Positions 24,858 through 32,959 of a stretch of DNA of 64,000 bases are shown piece by piece. Both the position numbers and the translations under genes were made by a program. Numbering within the stretch: the stretch's first letter is position 1; every line of letters starts with the position of its first letter. The stretch is from Burkholderia multivorans ATCC BAA-247 (GTDB taxonomy: Bacteria > Pseudomonadota > Gammaproteobacteria > Burkholderiales > Burkholderiaceae). The DNA is taken from positions 1,612,001-1,676,000 of the forward strand of contig NZ_CP009831.1 of the NCBI RefSeq assembly GCF_000959525.1, given 5' to 3'. A model generated the notes under the pieces. It did no database searches and was not told where the DNA came from. It saw only the letters and a list, made by a program, of their open reading frames with translations.

Positions 24858-26342
24858 TCACGCGGCCATCCACGCCGGCAGCCGGCGACCGACCCAGTCG
24901 GCCGCGCGCTCGTAGCCGCGCGCAAGCTGCAACACGGCGAGATCGGCGCGCGGACGCCCGATCAGCTGCATCCCCATCGGCAGCCCTGCCTCGTTGAAGC
25001 CGACCGGCACGCTGATCACCGGGCAGCCGGCCAGCGTCCACGGGACGACCGTTTCCATCCAGCGATGATAGGTGTCCATCGCGCGCCCCGCGATTTCGTT
25101 CGGCCAGCGCTGCTCGACGTCGAACGGAAATACCTGCGCAGTCGGCGCCGCGATGAAGTCGTAGCGATCGAAAAAACGCAGCACGGCCTGATGCCACGCG
25201 GTGCGCTCGACGCTCGCGTCGAACACCGCGGCGCCCTGCATCGCGAGCAGCCCTTCGACCTCGTAGATCGCTTCCGGCTTCAGCAGCGCACGGCGCGCCG
25301 GGTCGCGATAGTGCGCGAGCAGCCCGCCGCCCGACAGCAGATGCCGATGCGCGAGCCACAGGCGCCAGATGCGCTCCGGCGCGAATGCGGGCAACGCCGC
25401 ATCGACGTCGCAACCGATGTCGCGCAGCGTCGCGAGCCCCTGCTCGCACTGCGCGAGCACGCCGGGCTCCGTCGCGAGATAGCCGTTCCAGTCGCCGACC
25501 CAGGCGATGCGCGTGCCCTTCACGTCCGCCTCGAGCGGCTGCGCGAACACGGCCGGATCGTCGGCGAGCGACAACGGATCGTTCGGATCGTAGCCGGCCT
25601 GGATCGCGAGCAGTTGCGCGACGTCGCCGACCGTGCGGCCCATCGGGCCTTCGATGCCGAGCTGCTGCATGTAGACGTCGACGCCCGGCCAGCGCGGCAC
25701 GCGGCCCTGCGACGGGCGGAAGCCGTAGATGTTGCAGAACGCGGCCGGATTGCGCAGCGAGCCGCCGAAGTCGCTGCCGTCGGCCACAGGCAGCATCCGC
25801 GATGCGAGCGCGGCGGCCGTGCCGCCGCTGCTGCCGCCCGCGCTCTTCGTCAGGTCGTACGGATTGCGCGTCGCGCCGTATACGTCGTTGAACGTGTGCG
25901 AACCGAGGCCGAACTCCGGCGTATTGGTCTTGCCGATGAAGATCGCGCCGGCCGCGCGCATCCGCGCGACGCCGACCGAATCGGCCTGCGGCACGTGATC
26001 GCTGAAGATCCGCGAGCCGTAGGTCGTCACGAGCCCCTTCGTCATCGCGAGATCTTTCGGCGCCTGCGGCATCCCGTGCAGCCAGCCGTGATATTCGCCG
26101 CGCGCGAGCGCCGCGTCCTTGTCCGCGGCTTCGCCGAGCAGCGCGTCGCGGTCGCGCAGCGCGACGATCGCGTTCACGGCGCCGTTCACGCGCTCGATGT
26201 GATCGAGATACGCGCGCATCGTCTCGACGCACGACACGGCCTTGCTGCGGATCGCCGAGGCGAGCTCGCCGGCCGACAGGCGCACGATCGGGTCGACGGT
26301 GATGGAAGCGGGAGCGAGAAGCTGCGGGGCGCCGTGCGGCAT
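24858..26342 (-). CDS. Amidase (amidase-signature family)
   Basis: A 494-residue hydrolase. The Ser-cisSer-Lys triad is present: K96 in QAPKDLAM, S171 in the GGSSGG loop, and S195 in DFGGSLRNPA. Spacing (S171 to S195, 24 residues) equals that in characterised members. It cleaves amide bonds of small amides, aryl amides or related compounds and is not part of a GatCAB set, as no gatB or gatC is near. No signal peptide. It stands alone on the minus strand. Confidence 0.93.
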   Translation of the reverse strand: MPHGAPQLLAPASITVDPIVRLSAGELASAIRSKAVSCVETMRAYLDHIERVNGAVNAIVALRDRDALLGEAADKDAALARGEYHGWLHGMPQAPKDLAMTKGLVTTYGSRIFSDHVPQADSVGVARMRAAGAIFIGKTNTPEFGLGSHTFNDVYGATRNPYDLTKSAGGSSGGTAAALASRMLPVADGSDFGGSLRNPAAFCNIYGFRPSQGRVPRWPGVDVYMQQLGIEGPMGRTVGDVAQLLAIQAGYDPNDPLSLADDPAVFAQPLEADVKGTRIAWVGDWNGYLATEPGVLAQCEQGLATLRDIGCDVDAALPAFAPERIWRLWLAHRHLLSGGGLLAHYRDPARRALLKPEAIYEVEGLLAMQGAAVFDASVERTAWHQAVLRFFDRYDFIAAPTAQVFPFDVEQRWPNEIAGRAMDTYHRWMETVVPWTLAGCPVISVPVGFNEAGLPMGMQLIGRPRADLAVLQLARGYERAADWVGRRLPAWMAA

Positions 26343-26705
26343 GCGGGTCTCCTGAAATCGAATGGGAAGCCGGACCGTATCGTGACGGCCGCGCGTCGCG
26401 GCGGGCGCGGCGCGCCGGTCGTCGTCGCTCTACTCTACGCGACGCGCGCGGCGCGACCTCCGATATTTTCCACGGACATTCATCGAGAATCCGACTGAAT
26501 CGGCGCAGCAATCGAGCCGGTCGCTATGCCGCGCAGCCGATCGGTGAAATCGTTTATGCGCATAAAGTTAAATTTCTTATATTTCCAATAAGCGCAACAC
26601 GATCGTCAGCGTTGACGACATTTTTACGCGACCGTGCGGACTTTTTAGACCGCTCGCTGCGATCGCGCATTACGCTGAAAGCCTGTCGATTACGGGATAC
26701 CGTCG
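26343..26705. promoter_or_regulatory. 363-base divergent intergenic region with a 14-base palindrome
   Basis: The part near 26550-26610 is clearly more AT-rich than its surroundings. It holds a perfect palindrome TTTATGCGCATAAA at 26553-26566, about 140 bases before the stress-protein gene. No coding frame with normal composition is present. The palindrome may be a regulator site for the stress gene. Confidence 0.4.
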
Positions 26706-27140
26706 ATGCTCAAGCTGCTGGTTCCGGTCGGTCATGCTCCCCGTTCGCTTCAGGCGGTTCGCCATGCGGCCTTCCTCTACCGCGAACGGTGCGCGTCGGA
26801 AGTCGTGCTGGTCAACGTCCAGCCGCCGCTCGAGGCCACACGGCTCGAGGCGTTTCATCCGCTGTCGCGGCTGCGGTCGATCGAGGAAAAGTTCGCGAAC
26901 GACGACCTCGCGAGCGCTCGGCGGATCCTGCAGGAAGCCGGCGTTCGCTACAGCGTCGTGCAGAAAGTCGGGCCGGTGGCCGCGTCGATCGCGGCAGCAG
27001 CCGCCGAGACGGGCTGCGATGAAATCGTCGTCGTGGCGCCGAAGCGTGATCCGTTTCACACCGTCATGTCGATGTTCAGACGCAGCGTGATAGACCGCCT
27101 CATGCGCATCTCGAACGTGCCGATCACGACGGTGCGATGA
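26706..27140 (+). CDS. Universal stress protein (UspA superfamily), ATP-motif-less
   Basis: A 144-residue single Usp domain. LKLLVPVGHAPRSLQAVRHAAFLYRE is strand 1 and helix 1, with V-P-V-x replacing the usual V-D-x-S, so the Asp that contacts adenine is missing. The C-terminal part (VVVAPKRDPFHTVMSM then SNVPITTVR) lacks the G-x2-G-x9-G-S nucleotide motif. It therefore resembles the non-ATP-binding UspA branch. A small membrane peptide gene follows in antisense. Confidence 0.82.
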   Translation: MLKLLVPVGHAPRSLQAVRHAAFLYRERCASEVVLVNVQPPLEATRLEAFHPLSRLRSIEEKFANDDLASARRILQEAGVRYSVVQKVGPVAASIAAAAAETGCDEIVVVAPKRDPFHTVMSMFRRSVIDRLMRISNVPITTVR

Positions 27141-27298
27141 GCGTCGCGGTGCGCCGGATTGGGGAGCGCGTAGTTCGCGCCGACGTCTGACGCGCTGCAT
27201 CGCGAACGAGACTGCCGGCGCACGCGTGCCGATGCCCGCGATGCCGGCGGACCGACTCCGGTCGGCCGTTGGCCGTCGCGCAATGCGCGCCGTCGCGC

Positions 27299-27409
27299 TT
27301 ACTTGATTGCCTTGCGCCAAAACACGAGATAGGTCGCCGCGGAAGACGCGAGCAGCAGGATCGCCCACAACGGCGCCATGCTGATCAGGACGGAAGTGAC
27401 GTTAAGCAT
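27299..27409 (-). CDS. 36-residue single-pass membrane protein
   Basis: A short frame, MLNVTSVLISMAPLWAILLL then ASSAATYLVFWRKAIK, with one hydrophobic helix (~8-30) and a positively charged tail (WRKAIK). GAGGAAT sits about seven bases before the ATG, which is a good ribosome site for so small a gene. The helix and positive C-terminus suggest an inner-membrane peptide with its tail in the cytoplasm. No family recognised. Chance frames seldom combine a good site, a clean helix and a TAA stop, but this is still a prediction. Confidence 0.5.
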   Translation of the reverse strand: MLNVTSVLISMAPLWAILLLASSAATYLVFWRKAIK

Positions 27410-27512
27410 TTGGATTCCTCACTGTTCGATAGCGATAGGTTGGACACGTACACGCTCGACCGGAACCGGAGCGCATACGCTTACCGCTTGTCGCCCACTG
27501 CGTTCCGTCAGC

Positions 27513-27526
27513 GCATGAGCTCATGC
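27513..27526. repeat. 14-base perfect palindrome
   Basis: GCATGAGCTCATGC reads the same on both strands. It lies ~100 bases upstream of the 36-residue membrane protein gene on its promoter side. Confidence 0.5.
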
Positions 27527-27644
27527 TATCGCCGCGACCGGCAATACGACCGTCTCGCGCTTCCCGCACTCTGATATTCGTCAAACTGGCGTCGATCTCC
27601 GCGCCCTTGCGCGCCGGCTCCGCTACCCGCGAGCCGCCGTAGCG

Positions 27645-27673
27645 AAAAAACGGCCGGCGCAAGGCACCGGCCG
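27645..27673 (-). terminator. Rho-independent terminator on the minus strand with no visible minus-strand gene
   Basis: Read on the minus strand, CGGCCGGTG, loop CCTTG, CGCCGGCCG is followed by six T (27650-27645). The stem has eight Watson-Crick pairs and one G-T pair. No protein gene on the minus strand ends here, since the next genes at higher coordinates are on the plus strand. It may end a small RNA. The remainder of 27410-27761 holds no coding frame with normal composition. Confidence 0.55.
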
Positions 27674-27761
27674 CGCCCTTTCAACAGACGTTTACCGGGG
27701 GAAGCCCCAAGTGCTCGGCGTGGTGCGTCCGCGTTACGCTTGGACCATAAGGAGACGAACC

Positions 27762-28010
27762 ATGAGACGAGCCGTACACATCGCATTTTTCGCGCTGCTG
27801 GTTTATCTGATCGGCGATCGCGCGATGCTGCACGCGCAAGGCCGCGACGCCGGCCCGGCCGCGTGTGCGGAGCGGGCCGAACAGGTGCGGTACGACGCGC
27901 TCGGCCGCGGCTTCGGCAGCGCCGCGGCCGACAGCCAGCGCGAAGCGTTCATGTCGGGCTGTCTCGTCACCGGGCGTGCCGATCAGGACGTCGCGATGGC
28001 GGCTCGCTGA
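27762..28010 (+). CDS. Small secreted hypothetical protein
   Basis: Eighty-two residues. A signal peptide (~1-25, MRRAVHIAFFALLVYLIGDR then AMLHAQ) precedes a short mature region with two cysteines (PAACAER and MSGCLVT) that could form a disulfide in the periplasm. AAGGAG lies seven bases before ATG 27762, so the start is well supported. No family recognised. It stands alone before the Nramp-type gene. Confidence 0.7.
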   Translation: MRRAVHIAFFALLVYLIGDRAMLHAQGRDAGPAACAERAEQVRYDALGRGFGSAAADSQREAFMSGCLVTGRADQDVAMAAR

Positions 28011-28267
28011 CGCCGCACGCCGACCGGCGTCGGCCGGCCGGCACGCTCCCACGCCTCCCGCCGACGATGCAAAGCGACGGCGACTGCGCTCGCCGTCGTC
28101 GTCGTCTTTTCCCGCCGCACTGCCCGTTCAACTGAATCCGCGACGATCACGCCGTGCGCCTTGTCCGGCGCGCTCTGCTTCCTGAAAAAGCCGCCGGTAC
28201 CATTGCCCGCCGTGCGCGCGGGCACAGGAATTGCCCCTCGATTGGCCCCTCCCCACGGGCCGCGATC

Positions 28268-29554
28268 ATGAACGACACCGAGTCCAGCAATCCGCCGGCG
28301 GATCGCCCTCACGCCGCAACGTGGCTGCGACGCCTGGGGCCGGGACTCATCACCGGCGCTGCCGACGACGATCCGTCCGGCATCGGCACATACTCGCAGG
28401 CCGGCGCGCAATTCGGGTTCGAACTGCTGTGGTCGCTGCTGCTGACCTATCCGCTGATGACGGCCATCCAGCTCGTCAGCGCGCGCATCGGCCGCGTGAC
28501 CGGCAAGGGCCTCGCGTCCAACATGCGCACGCACTATCCGCGCTGGCTGCTGTATGCGACCGTCGCACTGCTGCTGATCGCGAACGTGATCAACATCGCG
28601 GCCGACCTGTCGGCGATGGGCGCCGCCGTCGACCTGCTGCTGCACGGCCCGCAACAGCTGTACGTCGTCTGTCTGGGCGGCGTGTCGGTGCTGCTGCAGA
28701 TCTTCGTTCCGTACGAACGCTACGCGCGACTGCTCAAATGGATCGCGCTGGTGCTGCTCGCGTACGTGGCGGTGGCGCTGATCGTGCCCGTGCCCTGGAG
28801 CGAAGTCGGTCGCGCCCTCGTGCGGCCGCACGTGCAGCCAAGCGCGGCCTACTTCACGACCGTCGTCGCCGTGCTCGGCACCACGATCAGCCCGTACCTG
28901 TTCTTCTGGCAGGCATCGCAGGAAGTCGAGGAACTGGAGGCCGCACCGCACGCGCACTCGCTGCGCCGCGCGCCGCATCAGGCACCGGCGCAATTGCGCC
29001 GCATCAGCGTGGACACGTGGGTCGGCATGGGCGTATCGAATCTGATCGGGTTCTTCATCACGCTGACGGCGGCCGCCACGCTGAACGCGCATCACATCGA
29101 CGTCAAGACGTCCGCCGATGCCGCACGCGCGCTCGAACCGCTCGCCGGACACTTCGCCTACGTGCTGTTCGCGCTCGGCATCATCGGCACCGGGCTGCTG
29201 GCGCTGCCGGTGCTCGCCGGATCGGCTGCCTATGCGGCGGCCGGCACGTTCCGCTGGCGCAACAGCCTCGCACTCGAGTTCGGCGTCGCACGCGAGTTCT
29301 ACGCGGTCATCGCGCTGGCGATCGTCGGCGGCATCGCGATCACCTTCATGCATTTCGATCCGATCCGCGCGCTGTACTGGAGCGCCGTGATCAACGGCGT
29401 CACGGCCGCGCCGATCATGGTCGTGATGATGCTGATGGCCGGCAGCACGCGCATCATGGGCGAATTTGCGGTGAAAGGCGCGCTGAAATGGGGCGGATGG
29501 ATCGCGACGTTCGCAATGGCGATCGCCGCGCTCGGCGTGTTCGTGCCGGGCTAG
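28268..29554 (+). CDS. Nramp-related divalent metal transporter with altered metal-site motifs
   Basis: A 428-residue membrane protein with ~11 helices in the Nramp (LeuT) fold. Helix 1 carries DDDPSGIGTYSQAGAQFG (D33-G50) where true Mn/Fe Nramps have D-P-G-N. Helix 6 has ISPYLFF (I207-F213) where they have the metal-binding M-P-H-N. The soft methionine ligand is therefore absent, which fits an Nramp-related carrier for a hard ion such as Mg or another substrate rather than Fe/Mn. It is followed 48 bases later by a DUF2252 gene on the same strand. Confidence 0.85.
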   Translation: MNDTESSNPPADRPHAATWLRRLGPGLITGAADDDPSGIGTYSQAGAQFGFELLWSLLLTYPLMTAIQLVSARIGRVTGKGLASNMRTHYPRWLLYATVALLLIANVINIAADLSAMGAAVDLLLHGPQQLYVVCLGGVSVLLQIFVPYERYARLLKWIALVLLAYVAVALIVPVPWSEVGRALVRPHVQPSAAYFTTVVAVLGTTISPYLFFWQASQEVEELEAAPHAHSLRRAPHQAPAQLRRISVDTWVGMGVSNLIGFFITLTAAATLNAHHIDVKTSADAARALEPLAGHFAYVLFALGIIGTGLLALPVLAGSAAYAAAGTFRWRNSLALEFGVAREFYAVIALAIVGGIAITFMHFDPIRALYWSAVINGVTAAPIMVVMMLMAGSTRIMGEFAVKGALKWGGWIATFAMAIAALGVFVPG

Positions 29555-29602
29555 GCCGCGCGCGCTCGGCGCTCGACGGACGACATCAAAACGGAGGGGA
29601 TC

Positions 29603-30844
29603 GTGCCCAGGAAGGCCAGAAAAACCGCGCGATCGGCGCTGCCTGCCAGCGACGCGCGCGCGCAGGTTCTCGCGAGCCTGCGCAGCCGCAAGATGGCGCG
29701 CTCGATCCACACCTTCACGCGTGGCAGCGCCGAGCGCTTCTATGCGTGGCTCGCGGAGCACCGGTCGGGCGCGGTGCCCGAGGGCCCGGCCGTCTGGATC
29801 GGCGGCGACTGCCATCTCGGCAATCTCGGCCCCGTTGCGGACAAAACCGGCGAAGTCGCGGTGCAGATTCGCGATCTCGACCAGAGCGTGATCGGCAACC
29901 CGGCGCACGACCTGCTGCGGCTCGGCTTCTCCGTCGCGACCGCGGCGCGTAGCTCCGATCTGCCCGGCATCATCACGTGGCGAATGATCGAAGCGCTGAT
30001 CGCCGGCTACGAGCAGGCGTTCGATCCTCGCCGACGCAACGACGGCGAGGGCGACGCGCGTCCGGCCGCCGTGAAGATCGCGATGAAGGCGGCGTTGCAT
30101 CGTTCGTGGCGCAAGCTCGATCGGCAGACGATCCGCGATGCCGCGCCGCGCATTCCGCTCGGCAAGCGCTTCTGGCCGCTGTCCGACGACGAGCGCGCCG
30201 CAATTCACGCACTGTTCGAATCGGCCTCGGTGTCCCCGATCGGCGCGGCGCTGAGCCCCACCGCGCGCGGCAACGCGAAGATGAAAGTGCTCGACGCCGC
30301 GTATTGGGTCAAGGGCTGCAGTTCGCTCGGGCGGCGGCGCTTCGCGGTCATGCTCGATATCGACGACGGCTGTGCGGACGGCCACCCGCCCTGCCTGATC
30401 GACATCAAGGAGGCCGCGGCCGCCAAGGCGCCGATGCATCGCGGCGCGCAAATGCCGCGCGATGCGGCCCAGCGCGTGGTCGAAGGTGCGCGCCATCTGT
30501 CGCCGATGCTTGGAAGCCGGATGTGCGCGGCGCGCCTCGACGGGCATTCGGTCGTGATTCGCGAACTGATGCCGCAGGATCTGAAGCTCGAAGCGGAACG
30601 GCTGTCGGAGGACGATGCGATCGCGGCCGCGCGTTATCTGGCGCGCGTGATCGGCCGCGCGCATGCGGCACAGATGGACGGCGCGACGCAACGGGCATGG
30701 CGCGCGGCGCTGCGCAGCCAGCATGCCAAGACCGTCGACGCGCCTTCATGGCTGTGGCGCAGCATCATCGAATTGATGGCCACGCACGAAGAAGCCTATC
30801 TCGAACATTGCCGGCGCTACGTGCTCGGCACGACGCTCGGCTGA
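29603..30844 (+). CDS. DUF2252 family protein
   Basis: A 413-residue soluble protein beginning with GTG 29603, which has GGAGGGG about three to nine bases upstream. The features are those of kinase-like folds: GGDCHLGNLG (an H-x-G/N-x-x-N loop), QIRDLDQSVIGNPAHDLLRL (a D-x-D/N element), and a conserved HTFTRGSAERFYAWLA start. DUF2252 members are often seen as distant aminoglycoside-phosphotransferase relatives but have no proven substrate. It follows the Nramp-type gene by 48 bases and is likely co-transcribed with it. Confidence 0.85.
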   Translation: MPRKARKTARSALPASDARAQVLASLRSRKMARSIHTFTRGSAERFYAWLAEHRSGAVPEGPAVWIGGDCHLGNLGPVADKTGEVAVQIRDLDQSVIGNPAHDLLRLGFSVATAARSSDLPGIITWRMIEALIAGYEQAFDPRRRNDGEGDARPAAVKIAMKAALHRSWRKLDRQTIRDAAPRIPLGKRFWPLSDDERAAIHALFESASVSPIGAALSPTARGNAKMKVLDAAYWVKGCSSLGRRRFAVMLDIDDGCADGHPPCLIDIKEAAAAKAPMHRGAQMPRDAAQRVVEGARHLSPMLGSRMCAARLDGHSVVIRELMPQDLKLEAERLSEDDAIAAARYLARVIGRAHAAQMDGATQRAWRAALRSQHAKTVDAPSWLWRSIIELMATHEEAYLEHCRRYVLGTTLG

Positions 30845-30877
30845 GCGGACGACACGCATCGCTCGCGGCCCGCGCGA

Positions 30878-31282
30878 TCAACGGCCGTCGTTCGTGCGAA
30901 TCACGAGTTCGTCGAAACCGGTGCGCACGTCCGGTTCGCGCGAGAAGCGATGCTCGGGCAACAGCGCGAGCAATATCTCGGCCGTCGTCCGCACGATGCA
31001 GCCGTGCGCGACGTGGCCGCCCGATACGTGGCCGTGCGCGTCCGACACCGACATATGCAGATGCGCGCCGTGCGGCGAGACGGAGCCGGCCAGCGTGAGG
31101 ATTTCCAGATCGCCGCGCAGTTCGGTCGGCGCGTCGACGCCGGCGAAACGCAACTGCGCGGCGTCGAGACTGCCGATGCCCTGCAGCACGAAGGCCGCGT
31201 GCGCGCCGAGCCGCCGCAGCGCGTGCTCGATGGACGCGCGCAGATCGTCGCCGGGGGAAAGACGCAGAGGATGGGCTTGCAT
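30878..31282 (-). CDS. PPC/DUF296-domain protein (possible DNA-binding)
   Basis: A 134-residue single-domain protein. LRLSPGDDLRASIEHALRRLG starts the PPC (plants and prokaryotes conserved) fold, and SPHGAHLHMSVSD carries the H-x-H-x6 metal-type cluster of bacterial members. GHVSGGHVAHGCIVRTTAEI closes the core. The plant relatives bind AT-rich DNA through an added hook; bacterial ones lack it and their role is unknown. ATG 31282 was chosen as the first start consistent with domain length. Confidence 0.8.
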   Translation of the reverse strand: MQAHPLRLSPGDDLRASIEHALRRLGAHAAFVLQGIGSLDAAQLRFAGVDAPTELRGDLEILTLAGSVSPHGAHLHMSVSDAHGHVSGGHVAHGCIVRTTAEILLALLPEHRFSREPDVRTGFDELVIRTNDGR

Positions 31283-31497
31283 CGTCGATACCTGCGAAAG
31301 GAAGGCGTCGACCAAGCGTACGTTCGACGCTGCGATCGGGCAAGTGCGCCGCCCGAGCACATACGGCAGCGCATGGGCGCGAGCAGCGGAGCGACGTGAC
31401 ACCGATACGGCGACCGCCGTTCGCCGCGCACGCTCGCGAGTGCGCGAACGCAACGAGGCTAGGACCAGGCCCGGACCTTTCGCGTTTCGTGCGGCAA

Positions 31498-31519
31498 GCC
31501 GGCCATCGCGGCCGGCTGC
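31498..31519. repeat. GC-rich inverted repeat at the end of the catabolic operon
   Basis: GCCGGCC, a short loop, GGCCGGC lies directly after the MFS stop codon. It has no T-run on either strand, so it could slow 3' decay but is not a clear terminator. The rest of the 239-base gap to the PPC gene shows nothing else recognisable. Confidence 0.35.
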
Positions 31520-31521
31520 GC

Positions 31522-32922
31522 TTACGCCTCGAGCGCTTCGAGCACCTTGCCCTTCGTCTCGATCCCGACGAAGTACACGGTAACGGCCGCAATCAGCGGC
31601 ACCGCGCCGAGCAGATAGAACGCCGGGCTCAGATCGCCGCCAATGATCGCGTGCGGGACGATCATCGGCGCCGCGAACGATGCGATCTTCAGCCACGCGC
31701 TGCCGAGCCCGCAGCCCGACGCGCGGATGCTCGTCGGATACTGCTCCGGCGTATAGACGTACGCGGTAATGAAGCCCGACGCCATCAGACCGAGCGACAG
31801 CGAGCAGAACGTCGCGACGACGTAGACCGACGATGCGTGATAGATGCCCGCGAGCGCCAGCGACAGTGCGCACAGCACGAACGACCACACGATCACCGGC
31901 TTTCGGCCGAGCTTGTCGACGAGCAGCGCCGACGCGAGCGAACCGAGCACGCCCATCACCGAGCCGATCACCGCGAGATTCAGCGCGAGCTGCAGCGGTG
32001 CGTGATAGAAGTTCTTGTAGATGGTCGGCAGCCACGTCGACAGCCCGTACTGGATGAACCCGCAGGTTGCCCACAGCGTCGCGATCGCGAGCGTGCGCTT
32101 GCGGTACGCGCGGCTGAACAGGTCGAGCATCCGGCGCTTCGGATGCTGGCGCACCATTTCGTCGAACGCGGCCGTCTGCGTGACGGGCGGCAGCTCGCCG
32201 CGCACCGACGTCTCGAACGCGCTCACGGCGCGGCCGGCTTCGGCCAGCCGCCCGCGCGACGCGAGCCAGCGAGGCGACTCGGGCACGACGTGCGTGAGCA
32301 CGAGCGCCAGCAGCAGCGGCAACCCGCCGACGAAGTACATGATCTCCCAGCCGAAGCGCGGCACGAGCCACGCGCCGAGCGCCATCGACACGAGCAGACC
32401 GATCGGGAACACGATCTCGTACAGCAGCACGAAACGGCCGCGGCCATGTGCGCGCGTGATCTCGTTGATGTAGGTCGCGGCGACCGGCAATTCACCGCCG
32501 AGCCCGAGCCCCTGCAGGATCCGCAGCAGCACGAATACTTCGAACGTCGGCGCGAAGCCGCAGGCGATGCTCGTGATGCCGATCACGGCCGAGCTCCACG
32601 CGATCGCCTTCACGCGGCCGTGCTTTTCCGCGAGTGCGGGAAACAGGAAGGCGCCGATCAGCTGACCGATCGCGCCCGATGCGATCAGCATGCCGATCTG
32701 CGTCGGCGACAAGCCCCACTTGTGAATCAGCAGCGGCAGCGTCGCCGCGATCGTGATCACGTCGAAGCCGTCGAAGAACGTCGCGGTACCGATCAGTATG
32801 CGCGCGCGGATTTGCATCGCATTGGCCGGAAGCCGCTCGAGCCGCGCGATGATCGCGCCGGGCGTGGAGGCGGCAGCTTCCATCGCGGCCCGACCGGCCA
32901 CGACGTTGTCGAAAGTGCTCAT
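31522..32922 (-). CDS. MFS transporter, aromatic-acid/sugar porter type
   Basis: A 466-residue, 12-helix symporter. ILIGTATFFDGFDVITIAATLP in helix 1 has the D-G-x-D of aromatic acid:H+ symporters, LAEKHGRVKAI is motif A between helices 2 and 3, and PESPRWLASRGR is the sugar-porter-type signature after helix 6. It likely imports the aromatic substrate of the operon. AGGAG lies eight bases before ATG 32922. It is the last gene of the 14-gene minus-strand operon, 37 bases after the FAD reductase. Confidence 0.9.
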   Translation of the reverse strand: MSTFDNVVAGRAAMEAAASTPGAIIARLERLPANAMQIRARILIGTATFFDGFDVITIAATLPLLIHKWGLSPTQIGMLIASGAIGQLIGAFLFPALAEKHGRVKAIAWSSAVIGITSIACGFAPTFEVFVLLRILQGLGLGGELPVAATYINEITRAHGRGRFVLLYEIVFPIGLLVSMALGAWLVPRFGWEIMYFVGGLPLLLALVLTHVVPESPRWLASRGRLAEAGRAVSAFETSVRGELPPVTQTAAFDEMVRQHPKRRMLDLFSRAYRKRTLAIATLWATCGFIQYGLSTWLPTIYKNFYHAPLQLALNLAVIGSVMGVLGSLASALLVDKLGRKPVIVWSFVLCALSLALAGIYHASSVYVVATFCSLSLGLMASGFITAYVYTPEQYPTSIRASGCGLGSAWLKIASFAAPMIVPHAIIGGDLSPAFYLLGAVPLIAAVTVYFVGIETKGKVLEALEA

Positions 32923-32959
32923 GCGGGAACTCTCCTGGATCTCGTGTGGGTCTGGCCGC

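Noticed and set aside
24666-26498. A 610-codon plus-strand frame opposite the amidase gene
   Set aside because: Antisense shadow; the amidase on the other strand has its full catalytic triad.
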